Notes: generated from the sequence alone by a model not told the origin. Positions 48,601-59,452 are shown, counted from the stretch's first letter. The stretch is DNA of 64,000 nucleotides from Gigaspora rosea (GCA_003550325.1 QKWP01000067.1:518025-582024); one strand, 5' to 3'. Numbers and translations: made by a program.

Positions 48601-51600
48601 AACCTAAAAAATTTAGACCATCGTCAATTATGACACCGAATTTGGAAAGTGTGAATGAAATTGATTCGTTCATGACCAGTCCAGAAACGTGTCAAATAGA
48701 AAGACCAAGTAAGGTTGAACCATCTAATGTGATTAATCCGTTGCCACCGAGGTCGCCGATTATGTCAAGCATGAATGAAACGTCAAATAAGACTTCGGAT
48801 TTAATAAAACCTGATGAAGTAATTGGTGCACCAAATAAGACTTCGAATTTAGTAAAATCTGATGAAGTATTTGAAGCATCAAATAAGACTTCAAGTTTAA
48901 TAAAACCTGATGAAGTGATTGAAACACCAAATATGGATTCGAGTTTAATAAAACATGATGAAGTGATTGAAACACCAAATAAGACATCGAATTCAATAAA
49001 ACCTGATGTAGTGATTGAAACACAAAATAAAAATTCGAGTTTAATAAAACCTGATGAAGTTATTGAAACGCAAAATAAGACTTCGAGTTTAGTAAAACCT
49101 GATGAAGTGATTGAAATACCAAACAAGATTTCGAGTTTAATAAAACCTGATGAAGTGGCTGAGGTATCCGATAAACCTTCGAATTCAATCAAAACCGAAA
49201 CGATCGAAGAACCAAATGAAGTTTCGGATTTAAGAGAAACAAAAGAAGTAAATGGAATTAAACAATCAACACAATCGAATGTTAATGTTGTTGATGAGAC
49301 AAAACCATTATATAAAGACGATGATTATAATAAAAAATCATTAAAATCATCAGATTGTGAATTTAATGTGACAAAATTGGCAGAAAACGATGATTTCGAT
49401 ATATTAGATGATATGAAAATATCTGATGAGGTAATATTCTCAGATAACGACAATGATGACGGTGAAACGATACTACCAGAAGAGACAATGCTGTCGGAAA
49501 ATGATGATCCAATACTATCGGACAATGAGGAAATGAAATCATTAGAGACACCAGCTCCACAAAATTTACAAGATATACCAGTTTCGATAAGTAAAAAATT
49601 AAATCATGGTTTGATTATCAACAAGAAAAAAATGCAGATTGCAGTTCCTTTAGCATGTGATTTTGCATCAAAACCAAAAATGAATGTTTTAGAAGCTATA
49701 ATATTTCAGGCAAAATTAATAGTTTCATCAACATATAAGGACTCCTTCTTATTAGAGAATCATATCGAATCATCTACTGTTGATTTGGATCGTCTTGAGT
49801 GGATATCTAATACGGATTCTCAAAACAATAAATCGCAAGTGAATGCCGTTTATTTAGAAATAGGATTTCCAAAAGCTGAGGCCACTTTCGAGAGAGATTC
49901 GTTAAAACCATCAAAAGAGTTAATCGGAGCCATTAAAAAAGCTCTAAATAATAAAAATCCATATCGAGAATTGATGAAAGTATTCGAAAAATTTGGATAT
50001 TTCTTACCTAGTAAAGTTATACTTGGAGATAAAGTATATTCAATATCGAAACATTCAAGCGTAAATCAAGAACCAACAGAGTTAAAAATCAATAAAGAAT
50101 TTAAAATGGCCGATGAGTTTTCACCAAAGTGTGCCGATTACAATGATATTATGACACAATGGGGAAAATGTATAGAATCTCATAAAATTGATTCATCATC
50201 TTTAACTTCAATTACTGGTAATGCGGTTAAGAAAAATAAAGTTAAAGATTGGGCAATTTCTTGTTTAAAAAAGAGCCCTGATTCGTGGAATATAATTAGT
50301 TGGAAGGGTTTATATCCTTTGTATGAAATATTAGATGCAGATTTGTGTCAAGAAGTCAAATTATGCCTCGGACATGATGAACAAGCGATCAGCACCGGAA
50401 TTAAAGAAAAAGTTCTCAGATCAGGTGTAATACAAATTACAAATTCACAATATCAATATCCCGTAAAATTCAATTCTTCTCTAGAATCCGAAAATTATCA
50501 GATTTTCGGTAAAATCTTGACACAAGGTGGTACTCCATCTGATAATGTTTATGTCAAATTTAAATCCAAAGATAAATCTGGATTTTTAGCGATAGTTGAA
50601 GTTTTTTCGTAAGTGTTAACCAATAATTTCATTTTTTTTTTCGTTTCATTTTTTTTTTTTTTCAATCGGTAATTATGATAACCTTTTAATTTTATTAGAG
50701 AGGATAAATCACTTGATAATTTGCAAATAACTTGGGTATTAATAGGAATACCAGCTGAAGTTGGTATTTTTGATTCGAATACACGAAATATTCCCGTTTT
50801 ATGTGCAAATACGCATCAGTTTGCTCTAAAACCAACAAATGATATTGTAGGAATAGATGTTCAATTAAAAACTTCCGAAAATTTGCAAACGAATGCAGTC
50901 ATCATTACCTCATTCAAGTACCCTAAATCAACTTACAAACAAGCCTTTATAGCAAAAGTTAAAGATTATCGTGATAAAACGATCCATATTAGTATTAGTG
51001 TCAAAGAAGAGAAAGAGTCTGTATACGAGAATGATGATGAAGATTTTGTAGAGATTCCTGAACTTCATTGGTGTGTCCTTCTATTTGAAGATGAAGACGA
51101 TAGTTTGAGGGAAGTAGGTCAAAGCATTTATGTTAATTATTTAAATTCAGGTTCTGAAAATGATGAATTAGATTTGAGCTATAAGAAACTTGATGCTGAA
51201 ATAGGAAAAGAGCTGGTAAATGTTTTAAAAGGGAATAAAACTATTAACAGCTTAGACATAAGTTATAATACTATTGGATCGAAATTAGGAAAGGCACTCA
51301 TGTATGTTTTGGTAAACAATGATACTCTCACTCGCTTAAATTTAAGATCGACTTATATTGAGTCTGACACATTAGCTCTTTTATTAAAGATTTTAAAAAA
51401 TAATAAAACTCGTCTTGCTGATTTGAATTTAAGTAATAACGGTGACAAATTTACTAAAAGAGGAAAAATGTTGATAGAAGCTTTAGGAAAAAACACAACA
51501 CTTATCAGCTTAAACTTAAGCGACAATCATTTTGAATGGACCGATGTAAACTTTACTCCTTTAGTAAGCAACAAAACTCTTGAGAACTTAGATCTTAGCA

Positions 51601-52844
51601 ATTGTAATCTTTCACCTAAAGTAATAGAAAAATTGAGAAGATTCTTAATAACTTCAAAGAGGCTTAAAGGATTAAATTTAAGTTCAAATAATCTTGCATT
51701 CCAATCAGAACGCATAATTTCAGAAATAATATCAAAAAATAAAACTCTTAAAATTTTAAATTTGAGTTCAAATAAGATAAGTTCGACAATAGAATCTTTA
51801 GACAAAGGTTCAAAAACAACTTTAACAGGCAGATACAAATACAAGTCCAAGTATGACAAGGCACGTACTCTAAAAGTAACTAATTTGATGGAAGCATTAA
51901 AGATAAATAAAACTCTTAAGAAGTTAGATTTAAGTTCCAATTATATCCGTCTAGAAGTAGGAAAAGACTTAGCGAAAGCTTTAATGAGCAATAAATTTAT
52001 TACCGAATTGAACTTAAATGACAATGATATTGTTCGTGAATTAAGTGAATCTTTAATAGATATTTTAATAAACAACAATATTACCAGTATAGGTTTAAGA
52101 TCAACAAAAATCAGTGCTGAAATGGTAATAAAATTATCACAAGGATTAAAGTCAAATAAAATCAAACTACGGTATTTAAATTTGAGTCGTAACGAAATTA
52201 ATGGTGATGCAATGGAAGAATTAGTAGAAGCTTTAGAAGAAAATACGAGTCTCAAGAATTTGGATTTAAGCAATATTACAGGAGCAGGACAAATAGGACG
52301 AGAATTGGCAAAATCTTTGGAAAAAAATCGAACATTAAAAACTTTAAATTTAAGTAACTGTAATATTCGTAATGGTGTAGTAAATGCTTTAAAGAAAGCT
52401 TTACAAACAAATGACACACTCACTGATTTAGATCTAAGTTATAATGCACTTCCAATGAATAACTTGATGAAAACTTTAGAGACAAATAAATCACTCACTA
52501 AATTGAATATAAGTCACAGAGATTTCCATTTGGAAGAAGTAGAAGCTTTGGCGAATGCTTTAAAAATCAATAACACACTTACTCATTTATATATAAGTAA
52601 AACCATGGATGATCCTAAAATCGGAAATGCCTTATTTGAAGCTTTTGAGGTGAATGAGAAACTTACTGATTTGGATTTGAGTAGTAATAACATTAAAGAA
52701 ATAGAAATTATAACCAAAGCTTTATTAAATAACATATCTCTTCGAAGAGTAGATTTAACGTCTAATCAACTTGATTATGATGTAAAAGTTGAATTGAGCA
52801 AAAATTTAAAACCAAAGATTTTTATGTTAAATGTTAAATATTAA
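45603..52844 (+). CDS. Giant multidomain protein: MLKL-like bundle, pseudokinase, MACPF/DUF7431-like region and LRRs, 7 exons, about 2,243 aa
   Basis: Exons 45603-45913, 45982-47047, 47145-47693, 47788-47963, 48050-48222, 48298-50608 and 50699-52844 join in phase with GT-AG introns. The start could lie upstream. Domains by residue: a beta-rich domain at about 30-270; a helical bundle at about 332-470 (YFQQYEDIFNEYKTSLENIK, SQQEDLMNINKILKAIP) resembling the MLKL N-terminal bundles of Glomeromycotina kinases; a pseudokinase at about 535-790 (VACEPV for VAIK, HRDIRCENIM at 633-642, NFY at 653-655 for DFG, APE at 683-685, CEIFSFVMLLWELAFQRIPY). Next come nine 16-residue repeats at 922-1064 and an acidic stretch. 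A region at about 1204-1450 (KKALNNKNPYRELMKVFEKF, GYFLPSKVILGDKVY) resembles the MACPF-like/DUF7431 proteins of these fungi. A second beta-rich domain is at about 1455-1670. About 19 LRRs run from about 1686 to the end (LNLSSNNL, LDLSSNNIKE). No signal peptide is visible, so it is likely intracellular. The LRR tail, bundle and pore-like region suggest a sensor/executioner; that is inference. Confidence 0.82.
48786..49214 (+). repeat. 48-bp coding minisatellite, 9 units (16-aa NKTSSLIKPDEVIETP)
   Basis: Nine head-to-tail units within exon 6 encode variants of NKTSSLIKPDEVIETP. The frame is never broken, and the last unit is degenerate (45 bp). The repeat forms a Ser/Thr/Lys/Asp/Glu-rich, probably disordered linker between the pseudokinase and the MACPF/DUF7431-like region. 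Unit number is likely to vary between nuclei or strains. Confidence 0.92.
51160..52820 (+). other. LRR array (about 19 repeats, RNase-inhibitor type)
   Basis: Repeats of about 28 residues contain LxLSxNxI cores followed by a helix of the form EALxxNxTL. Examples are LNLSDNHFEW, LDLSNCNLSP, LNLSSNKISS, LNLSRNEING, LDLSYNALPM and VDLTSNQLDY. This is the LRR class of ribonuclease inhibitor and NLRC3-like proteins and typically forms a horseshoe for protein binding. It ends three residues before a basic C-terminus. There is no capping Cys motif. Confidence 0.9.
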
Positions 52845-53645
52845 GAAAAAATTGTACAATTTATTATAGTATGATGTAGTTAGTATGTGATTTTAAAAAC
52901 ATTGTATGTTTATTCTTATTTATGAAATAAATTTTTGTAGAAATTATAACCATATAAAAGTTAATCTCTGGTTTACACACCCGTGAATAATCCAAGTGAC
53001 TCAGTTAAGAAAGCATATTGCTGACCAATCGATATATGAAACTTTACCATTATTATTATTATTATTTTATCATTTAATGCGTATAACGGGGTTAATGGCA
53101 AGATGGTTTCTATTACATATAAACTCATGAACATCAATTTTTTTTTTGTTTTTGAAAACCAGGTCGCAGAAAATAAAAAGCAAATCTCCCACCTCAATTC
53201 TTTTAATATCCACGTGTTTATGAATAATTAATCCGAGTCACCCGATTAAAAAAATCTTACATCCACTATTATGGACCTCTGATCTAGACTGATAACACAA
53301 CAGACCTAGCATCGCCCACAAGAAAATGTAGCCCATTTCATAATTAAACTCGTAATTATTTTTATTTTATTATTTTTTAAATAAGAATAGCAGCGATAAA
53401 TATATATGGGTGTGCTTATTCATTAGTAATTGGAAAATCGATAACATATAACCCCGTTAAGTTTATTTGAAGATCCGACAATATTGTGTAGTTACTTCAC
53501 ATTATGAGTGTGCTTATTTGCAGAACATAAACTTTTATGATAGGTGTGTTTATTCACCGTAAATGCTTATTTTCCATATTTTACTGTAGTTTAATAATTT
53601 TGAGTTAATATTGAAATGCAAGCGCATGGTGGGTAGCACAGATTA
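52845..53645. other. 3' flank and intergenic, no gene seen
   Basis: AATAAA at 52925-52930 is a likely poly(A) signal for the large gene. GGACCTCTGATCTAGACTGA at about 53274 matches a dispersed repeat also at about 19575. No other feature is seen. Confidence 0.4.
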
Positions 53646-53647
53646 GT

Positions 53648-53790
53648 ATTATTTATTTCCTGGGAGCTTAAAAATTACAACAGAGATTCCCGATGATCAT
53701 AGGATACAGATGGCCCGAAGGGCCGTCTGCATCATATGATCATCGGGAATTCTCTGTTGTAATTTTTAACTCCTCACAGGAAATAAATGA
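53648..53790. mobile_element. Hairpin element 1, arms about 70 bp
   Basis: ATTTATTTCCTGGGAGC, ATTACAACAGAGATTCCCGA and TGATCAT face their inverses across GGCCCGAAGGGCC. The arms are nearly perfect. It is absent from the homologous position at about 29735. Confidence 0.8.
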
Positions 53791-53955
53791 ATAATACCCT
53801 GACTTACGTTGTTCATGCCTACCTTTATTATAAGTTTTCACGTGATTATTTGTGACCGGGAATCTTCCCATGGAAGATTCCCGATCATGATATGATTGCG
53901 CGGGAAATTATAATGAAGGTAGGCATGAACAACAAATAGTAAGGCAGGGTATTAT
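53791..53955. mobile_element. Hairpin element 2, arms about 80 bp
   Basis: AATAATACCCTGACTTACG and GTTGTTCATGCCTACCTT face GAAGGTAGGCATGAACAAC and GCAGGGTATTATT. The centre is GGAATCTTCCCATGGAAGAT then TCCC. It directly abuts hairpin 1. Confidence 0.75.
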
Positions 53956-54299
53956 TTCGTAAAATGTTCGTTGCATCCCCAAGTTATTCCTATCTTATCG
54001 CAGTTCTTATGTTACGCAAGTTTGAATTTCGAGTTACACTGAAGATCGGATTTTTTAGTACAGTATATTCAGAATTTCACGACCGCGAATCAATAAAGTG
54101 TTGAAGAAAAAATATGTAATACAAGGCGATAAAGATCGGTTCGAATGTAATGAATAAAAAAAAAAAAAATGAAGCATGAAACAATAAAGAATTATCTTTA
54201 TAAATATCAATGAAAAAGATCAATGCAAATATCCATGTAATTATTAATAATTGTTATCATCGTCATTGATAAAATGCGCAATTTTTTGTCGTTATAAAA

Positions 54300-55025
54300 A
54301 ATGCAATGATTTTTTTCGATTTTTAACAGTTGCCCTACATTGTTTAGTGCGCCAGAGGTACGTCGAGTGTAACTTGATTTGCATAAGGAGAACCTTGTGA
54401 AAACAAAGATTATATATATAATTGGAAATTTTAGTTTTTATCCTTAAGGTAGGAAAATGGTTTTTACTTCCAAAAAAGGGGTCGTCTAAAGCGGGCAAAT
54501 TCACGTGATCACGGCTAATCAAATTACGGAATTTTGAGCGAAGCAAAACAAGAAACAAACCGAAAAACCTAAAAAACACAAAAAACGGCACCTCAGGTAG
54601 GTTAAGTAAAAATATCGGGAAGGCAATTTTTGCTTATATATAACTATCTAAAACCCAACCTAAGAAGACCCTAACCCTAAGTTAATCGAGAAAATTATTA
54701 AGAAATATGAGTTGTCCCCGCTTTAGACGTCCCCCAAAATCCGATTTTGTAAATAAAATAAGTGTTTGAGATAAAAATTTAGGTTAGAGCCATAACGTTA
54801 GAGACTCGTTAGAGGTTATAGAATAGAAAAACATTCATTATATGTAAAATTTCATTTCCGACATTTTTAATTAGTGCACCTTGCTTTTTTTTCCTTTCGT
54901 ACGCGTTCGGAATAGTCAAAATTTGCACTCTCTGATTGGCTATTTCCTCTTCAAGAGGTTGTATTACTTATACAAACTCAAGTTACACTCGACGTACCCT
55001 GACGCACTAAAAAAGAGCTGTAGTT
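54300..55025. mobile_element. TIR element related to the one at 41545, with a nested MITE
   Basis: The left side has TTTTTCGATTTTTAACAGTT, TTTAGTGCGCCAGAGG and TACGTCGAGTGTAACTTG. The right side has CAAGTTACACTCGACGTACC, CTGACGCACTAAAAAAG and AGCTGTAG. Nested inside, about 54479-54731 runs GGGGTCGTCTAAAGCGGGC to CCCCGCTTTAGACGTCCCC and includes an ACCCTAACCCTAAG telomere-like word. The antisense ORF at 54292-54591 is spurious. Confidence 0.65.
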
Positions 55026-55093
55026 TATTACATCGGTCGGTAAAAGTCGAGAAATAACACGTGTCAATGAGAGTTGACGTAAATTCAGAAATG

Positions 55094-55310
55094 ATGCGGA
55101 TATATCCCCAAATTTCTGGATCGGATGCGTCGGATATAGGCCGGCGTTTAGCCCTAGTTGTTAACAGGTTCTATAGCAAAATTATCAACAGGGCATTTTT
55201 TTTACTTATTAATGAATGGATATGATTTATTAGTAAAATTTTTTATGATCTTGAGGCAAAATCGATCGATTCCGACCAACCGACCATGATTCCGATGTAC
55301 TCCCCTGTAT
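55094..55310. mobile_element. Diverged copy of the 34678-34873 MITE
   Basis: ATCCCCAAATTTCTGGATCG, GGCCGGCGTTTAGCCCTAG, TCTATAGCAAAATTATCA and TTTTATGATCTTGAGGC appear in the same order as in the first copy. The right terminus is eroded. Confidence 0.6.
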
Positions 55311-55761
55311 GAGTTTAAGAGTAGATCAATCAGGTATCAATCGGGTGTATATCAGTTTTAAATCAGACAATCTGATTTGTAACTGGTTTGCCATCTTTCG
55401 ACTAGTGTAAGTCATTACAGTTCCTTATATAATTTATTATTTAATTTTGTTGAATGTTTTGCATTTTTTGAAAAGACAATAGAATAGTCAACTATTGTCA
55501 ATTTCAAAAAACTATCTATGGTCAGACAGGATGATATTAATAATTGGATTAAATCTTGTTCGTTCTTATGTGACAACCCGTGCTTTTTTCATTTACTTAT
55601 TGTCACGGGATTGTTACGTCGCAATAAAATAGTTTGTTATATGGGTATGTTGAATAACCAGTGTGTAACTGGGTTATTCACTACAACCCGTACAATAACT
55701 ATAAATTATCTTACGGCAATTTTATGGTAGTCTTACACAAAAAAGTACAAAGGATCAATAA
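55311..55761. other. Intergenic upstream of the zinc-finger gene
   Basis: Contains short inverted words (GACAACCCGTGC facing TTGTCACGGG; ATAGTCAACTATTG). The 70-codon ORF at 55518-55730 has no recognisable content. It presumably carries the promoter of the next gene. Confidence 0.35.
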
Positions 55762-56531
55762 ATGATACTGTACCACCAAAAAACTCTCCTTTCTAAAGCT
55801 GGCTCAAAAGATATGTCTTCTCGACGTGATTCAACTGAAGAACAAAATGTTCCAAGGGAAACCCCTTCTAAATCCACTGATGCAACTTTATGTGAAAGAC
55901 TTGAAGAGTATGTTCCTATAGAAGAACCAAATGGAGGAGGGTAAAAAAAGTTATTTCTAAACTAAGCAATAGGTTTTATTGTATTATTATTTTATTCTCT
56001 CATTACCTTACCATGATTGTTATATCCTACTTTAAATAATAGAATTTGTATCTTTTGTGAAGAATACAACGAAAAATTTACAGAGGAAAATTTGATAACT
56101 CATTATTGGAAAGAATGTCCAATATTGACCAAATGCCGTTTATGTAATATTGTAAGTTAACTATTTCGGTTTCAAAAAATCGAATGAATAATACATGTTT
56201 ATTTAAAATAAATAAATATTGTTCATATATCGATATTTTGTAGATCCTTGAAATTTCTACTCTAGATGACCATATGTTATTTGATTGTGATAAATGCCAA
56301 TTTGTTAAGCAATGCTCTATCTGTCATGAAGTTGTTGACACCGATGATTATTTAGCACACATCAACAAAAAAACCTGTATAGCTATCAACGACGATAAGG
56401 TTAGTTGTCCACTTTGTAGGGGAGTAATTAAACCAGCAAACGAATATGGTTGGAATTTACATTTATTGGGTGCTAATGGATGTCCAAAGAATAGTAGAAA
56501 GCCAAACAATAAGCCTGATGTTTTTCAATAA
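55762..56531 (+). CDS. CEP104-type four-zinc-finger protein, 3 exons, 191 aa
   Basis: Exons 55762-55940, 56043-56151 and 56244-56531 join in phase. Four evenly built CxxC-H-C fingers follow a polar N-terminus: C62/C65/H80/C85 (ICIFCEEYNEKFTEENLITH), C91/C94/H106/C111, C120/C123/H135/C141 (QCSICHEVVDTDDYLAH) and C151/C154/H169/C176 (CPLCRGVIKPANEYGWNLHL). The wording EEYNEKFTEENL, HYWKECPILTKC and the closing GANGCPKNSRK are those of the C-terminal zinc-finger array of CEP104, a microtubule plus-end and ciliary-tip protein. Full CEP104 is about 900 aa with an N-terminal jelly-roll, a coiled coil and a TOG domain. None of those is visible here, so this is either a stand-alone derivative or the 3' end of a larger gene. 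A start at M78-like internal Met codons is less likely because the first ATG has good context. AATAAA overlaps the stop (56528-56533). Confidence 0.78.
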
Positions 56532-56533
56532 AA

Positions 56534-56940
56534 ATGTTGCTCAGAAAGCATAACGAACTTTTATTCTAATTAGCTAATTTTTGTACTGTAGAAATCATTT
56601 TGTGATTTTATTGATGAATTGCGATTAAAAATTGAGTTTAACGATATACGATATCGATATTTATCTTCAAAAGCTTTATTAAGTTGCCAAGACATATCAC
56701 TATATACAGTGCATAAAAATGTTCTTAATATATATGTTTTAAACTATATTTTCAGAAAAAAAAATAGCAAACTTATTTACTTAACAATTTCCTTAGCAGC
56801 AAGCTTTATCTAGATATTGTATCAGTAAATATAAATCTTTTCGATGCATATTTGTAAACTATGAGTACCAATAGCTAATAAATACCCGAGCCATCTATCT
56901 TGGCTTTAACAATATTATTAAAATTTAATATGCCATTTAT
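56534..56940. other. 3' flank, no gene seen
   Basis: The 64-codon ORF at 56619-56813 is AT-biased and unrecognised. I see nothing else. Confidence 0.4.
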
Positions 56941-58246
56941 AGTTGTTAGACGAAACCTTTTTGCTTGATGACAAAAGACGAAACTTAAGCCCCAAAATCC
57001 CTAAAATGACGAAACCTCTGACGAAAGACGAAACCTCAGATTCCACTGACGAATGACAAAACTCAAATTCAAGATGACGAAACCCTAGTGCTTACCCTAA
57101 AAAAAAGATAAAAAACTAATCGCTGAAAATTTCAGATAATAAAAAAATCTTAAAGCTCTATGCTCGCTAAAAATTATTACTAAAAATTAATAGAAATAAT
57201 AACATATCCCTATAAATTTATATATTTGTCCAATCGATAAATTATTATCGAGGCTTTTTATTTATATTTAATGCTGAAGATGTTTATTAATTTGTACGCA
57301 TATTTACAGTAATTATAAATAGGTAAATAAGCCATTAGCATCCTGAAGATGTTTATTGGCTTGGCCTGGTTTGTAAATTTAAATTTTAAACGTCAATTGC
57401 AGAAATTATAAATAGGTAATTAAGCCATTAACATCCCCAGAATATTTAAATTAATATAGTTATAAACGTATTATGACGAATTTAGTAAATTATAGATTCA
57501 AAAAAATTTTCACTAGAAAATTATAAAACGCGGCAATAAAGTTTAATCTCATAATTTGTAATTCAAATAATAACTCTAAAATTTGTTAAGTACATATCTA
57601 ATTTTCTAGTAAGCAATATTAGTATATAAGTTATAAAAAAAGACGTCTGGACCTCCATTGTTGCTAATTGGAATAATAAATATTCTTGATCAGATAAATA
57701 CACGTTATTTCCTGCTAATTAAATTGTTATTTCTGACGTATCACATGTTTATTCAATTGGAATGATAAATACAATCGATTCGGTAAACTATTTTTTTACT
57801 AATTACAAAATATATTCCCAATCTATTCCGACCAATTGACTAAGGCTTGAGAACACCCAAAGTTTCTTATTAAAATCAATCTAAGTATAAATTGTATATT
57901 TTACTTCACATTACACTTGTTTATTATATAATAAAATTTTTGTAATTTTTATAAATTTCTGTTTTCTTAATTTATTTTTTTTTTAATTATCTTTAATGAT
58001 TTCAACAATATTTATCAGTTTCTTGTCTTTTAATAGTTTTGTCACCCTTTGCAGTTTCATCAATTTTGTTACCTTTCGTCACCTTTTGCCAGTTTCATTA
58101 CCTTTCGTTACCTTTCATCATTTTCAGCACCTTTCAGCACTTTTCATCAGTTTCGACATTTCGTCATTTGAGATTTTAGTTGACAAAAGTCAAAACTAAG
58201 TTTCAACTTTCGTTAGTGTAAAACCTCGAGGTTCCGTCTAACAACT
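56941..58246. mobile_element. 1.3-kb TIR element with GACGAAA subterminal repeats
   Basis: Ends AGTTGTTAGACGAAACC and the inverse of AGTTGTTAGACGGAACC bound 1,306 bp. The left 150 bp carries at least six GACGAAA words. The right 230 bp carries the inverse types (TTTCGTC, CCTTTCGTTACC, TTTCATCA). Such opposed subterminal repeats are typical of hAT- or MULE-like elements. The interior is AT-rich with no transposase; the ORF at 57996-58199 is just the repeat read through. A right-end relic is at 30315-30405. Confidence 0.7.
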
Positions 58247-58835
58247 ACAGTATAATGCCATTATCTAATTATAGAAATCAAAAGAAATTTATTTGTAAAG
58301 ATAGAAAAAAAAACTAAGATAATATAGTCAAACTCTCTAAATGTAAACAATAAGGACCAAGTTTTTAAAACATACATTTAGAGAACTATAAGAAAATGTA
58401 TATTTATAGAGGTAGTATATATTTAAGCCAGAATTTGAGTGTGCATCTAGAGAAGAGGTTTCTCTGTAATAAGTAAAATTTTTGAAATAAAAATCTTATA
58501 ATTTAAACAGATTATAGTGATCTGAACCGGTTGGCTATAATCAGTTAACTGACCAAAACTGAATAAATTTTGGGTTATTGGTTAAAATGTAAATGATATT
58601 AAGAATGAGAAAAGGTTCCGGAAAGCTCCAAAAAGAAAATGAATGTACATAAAAGATGAGTAAGTTCGATGCAAAAAAATTTGAATAAAGGTCCAAGAAT
58701 TCATGAAATCAAAACATGAAGTAATCTTAATCGATTGCAATCAGTTGACATCAAATATTTTAGTTTGGTCAATCAGGGAACACAATAATATCATGATTTA
58801 ATTATGATCACATGATGAGCATAACTTAATAGCAC
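58247..58835. other. Intergenic, no gene seen
   Basis: AT-rich with no recognisable feature before the next element's target duplication. Confidence 0.4.
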
Positions 58836-59452
58836 TAAAAATAGGGGATGGCTAAAGCCATATACCTACGTGAATTTTTGAAAATTTAGTTAAAATTCGT
58901 ATCCAAGACTATTTAGCATTAGGGTCAGAGTTAGGGTTAGGACCTATATATAGTGATGTCATGTCCAATGGTCCAACAACGAAAATTGGATGTTGGATGT
59001 TTGGATTTGGACTTTACTATATGTCCAATGTCCAATTGGACATTGGACATCACATGACTTTTGTAATATATGATTGGGCAATATTTGTATTATATTTAAT
59101 AGACAAACTACTGTACTAGTATTATTTAATTTCAACCAATCAAATTTATGGGATCCAAAGATTTAGGTCCAAAAATCACAATTGGATGTTTGGATTGGAC
59201 GTCCAATCCAAAGGTGTCCAAGCATCCAATTTTGTCCAATGTACATCACTGCCTATATAGGTAAAATTACCTTCCCGACATTTTTTATTAATGGCCCAAG
59301 ATAGATTTAGAATGCCGTTTTTATGTTCTTGCATTTTTTTGTTTTTTGACTTCTTCAGGCTGATCTGTGTAAACAAAATTTCACGACTCCATTTGGATGA
59401 TTTACCCGAAAATGTCATGTGGGTACATGGCTTTAGATGACCCCTAAAAATA
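58836..59452. mobile_element. 601-bp TIR element with 8-bp TSD, host of a nested hAT MITE
   Basis: 58844-59444 begins GGGGATGGCTAAAGCCATAT and ends TGGCTTTAGATGACCCC. It is flanked by TAAAAATA at 58836-58843 and 59445-59452. It contains a telomere-like AGAGTTAGGGTTAGGACC and the nested element at 58951-59251. Relatives are at 37827-38030 and about 54479-54731. The antisense ORF at 59176-59418 spans both elements and is not a gene. Confidence 0.88.
58943..59259. mobile_element. Nested hAT-type MITE, 301 bp, 8-bp TSD
   Basis: 58951-59251 has ends TAGTGATGTCATGTCCAATG and the inverse of CAGTGATGTACATTGGAC (YARNG form), flanked by CCTATATA at 58943-58950 and 59252-59259. Subterminal TCCAAT and ATTGGAC words are dense on both sides. 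Confidence 0.9.

Larger units (their letters stand above)
53630..55090. repeat. Dispersed repeat, copy 2, with nested insertions
   Basis: Same ordered words as 29715-30250. Relative to that copy it has gained two adjacent hairpins (53648-53955) and the TIR element at about 54300-55025. The other copy therefore acts as an empty-site reference for both insertions. Confidence 0.75.

Noticed and set aside
48692..49192. 166-codon antisense ORF under exon 6
   Set aside because: Shadow of the in-frame 48-bp repeat of the real plus-strand gene.
51527..52423. Antisense ORFs of 137 and 160 codons under the LRR array
   Set aside because: Mirror frames of the repeated LRR coding sequence.
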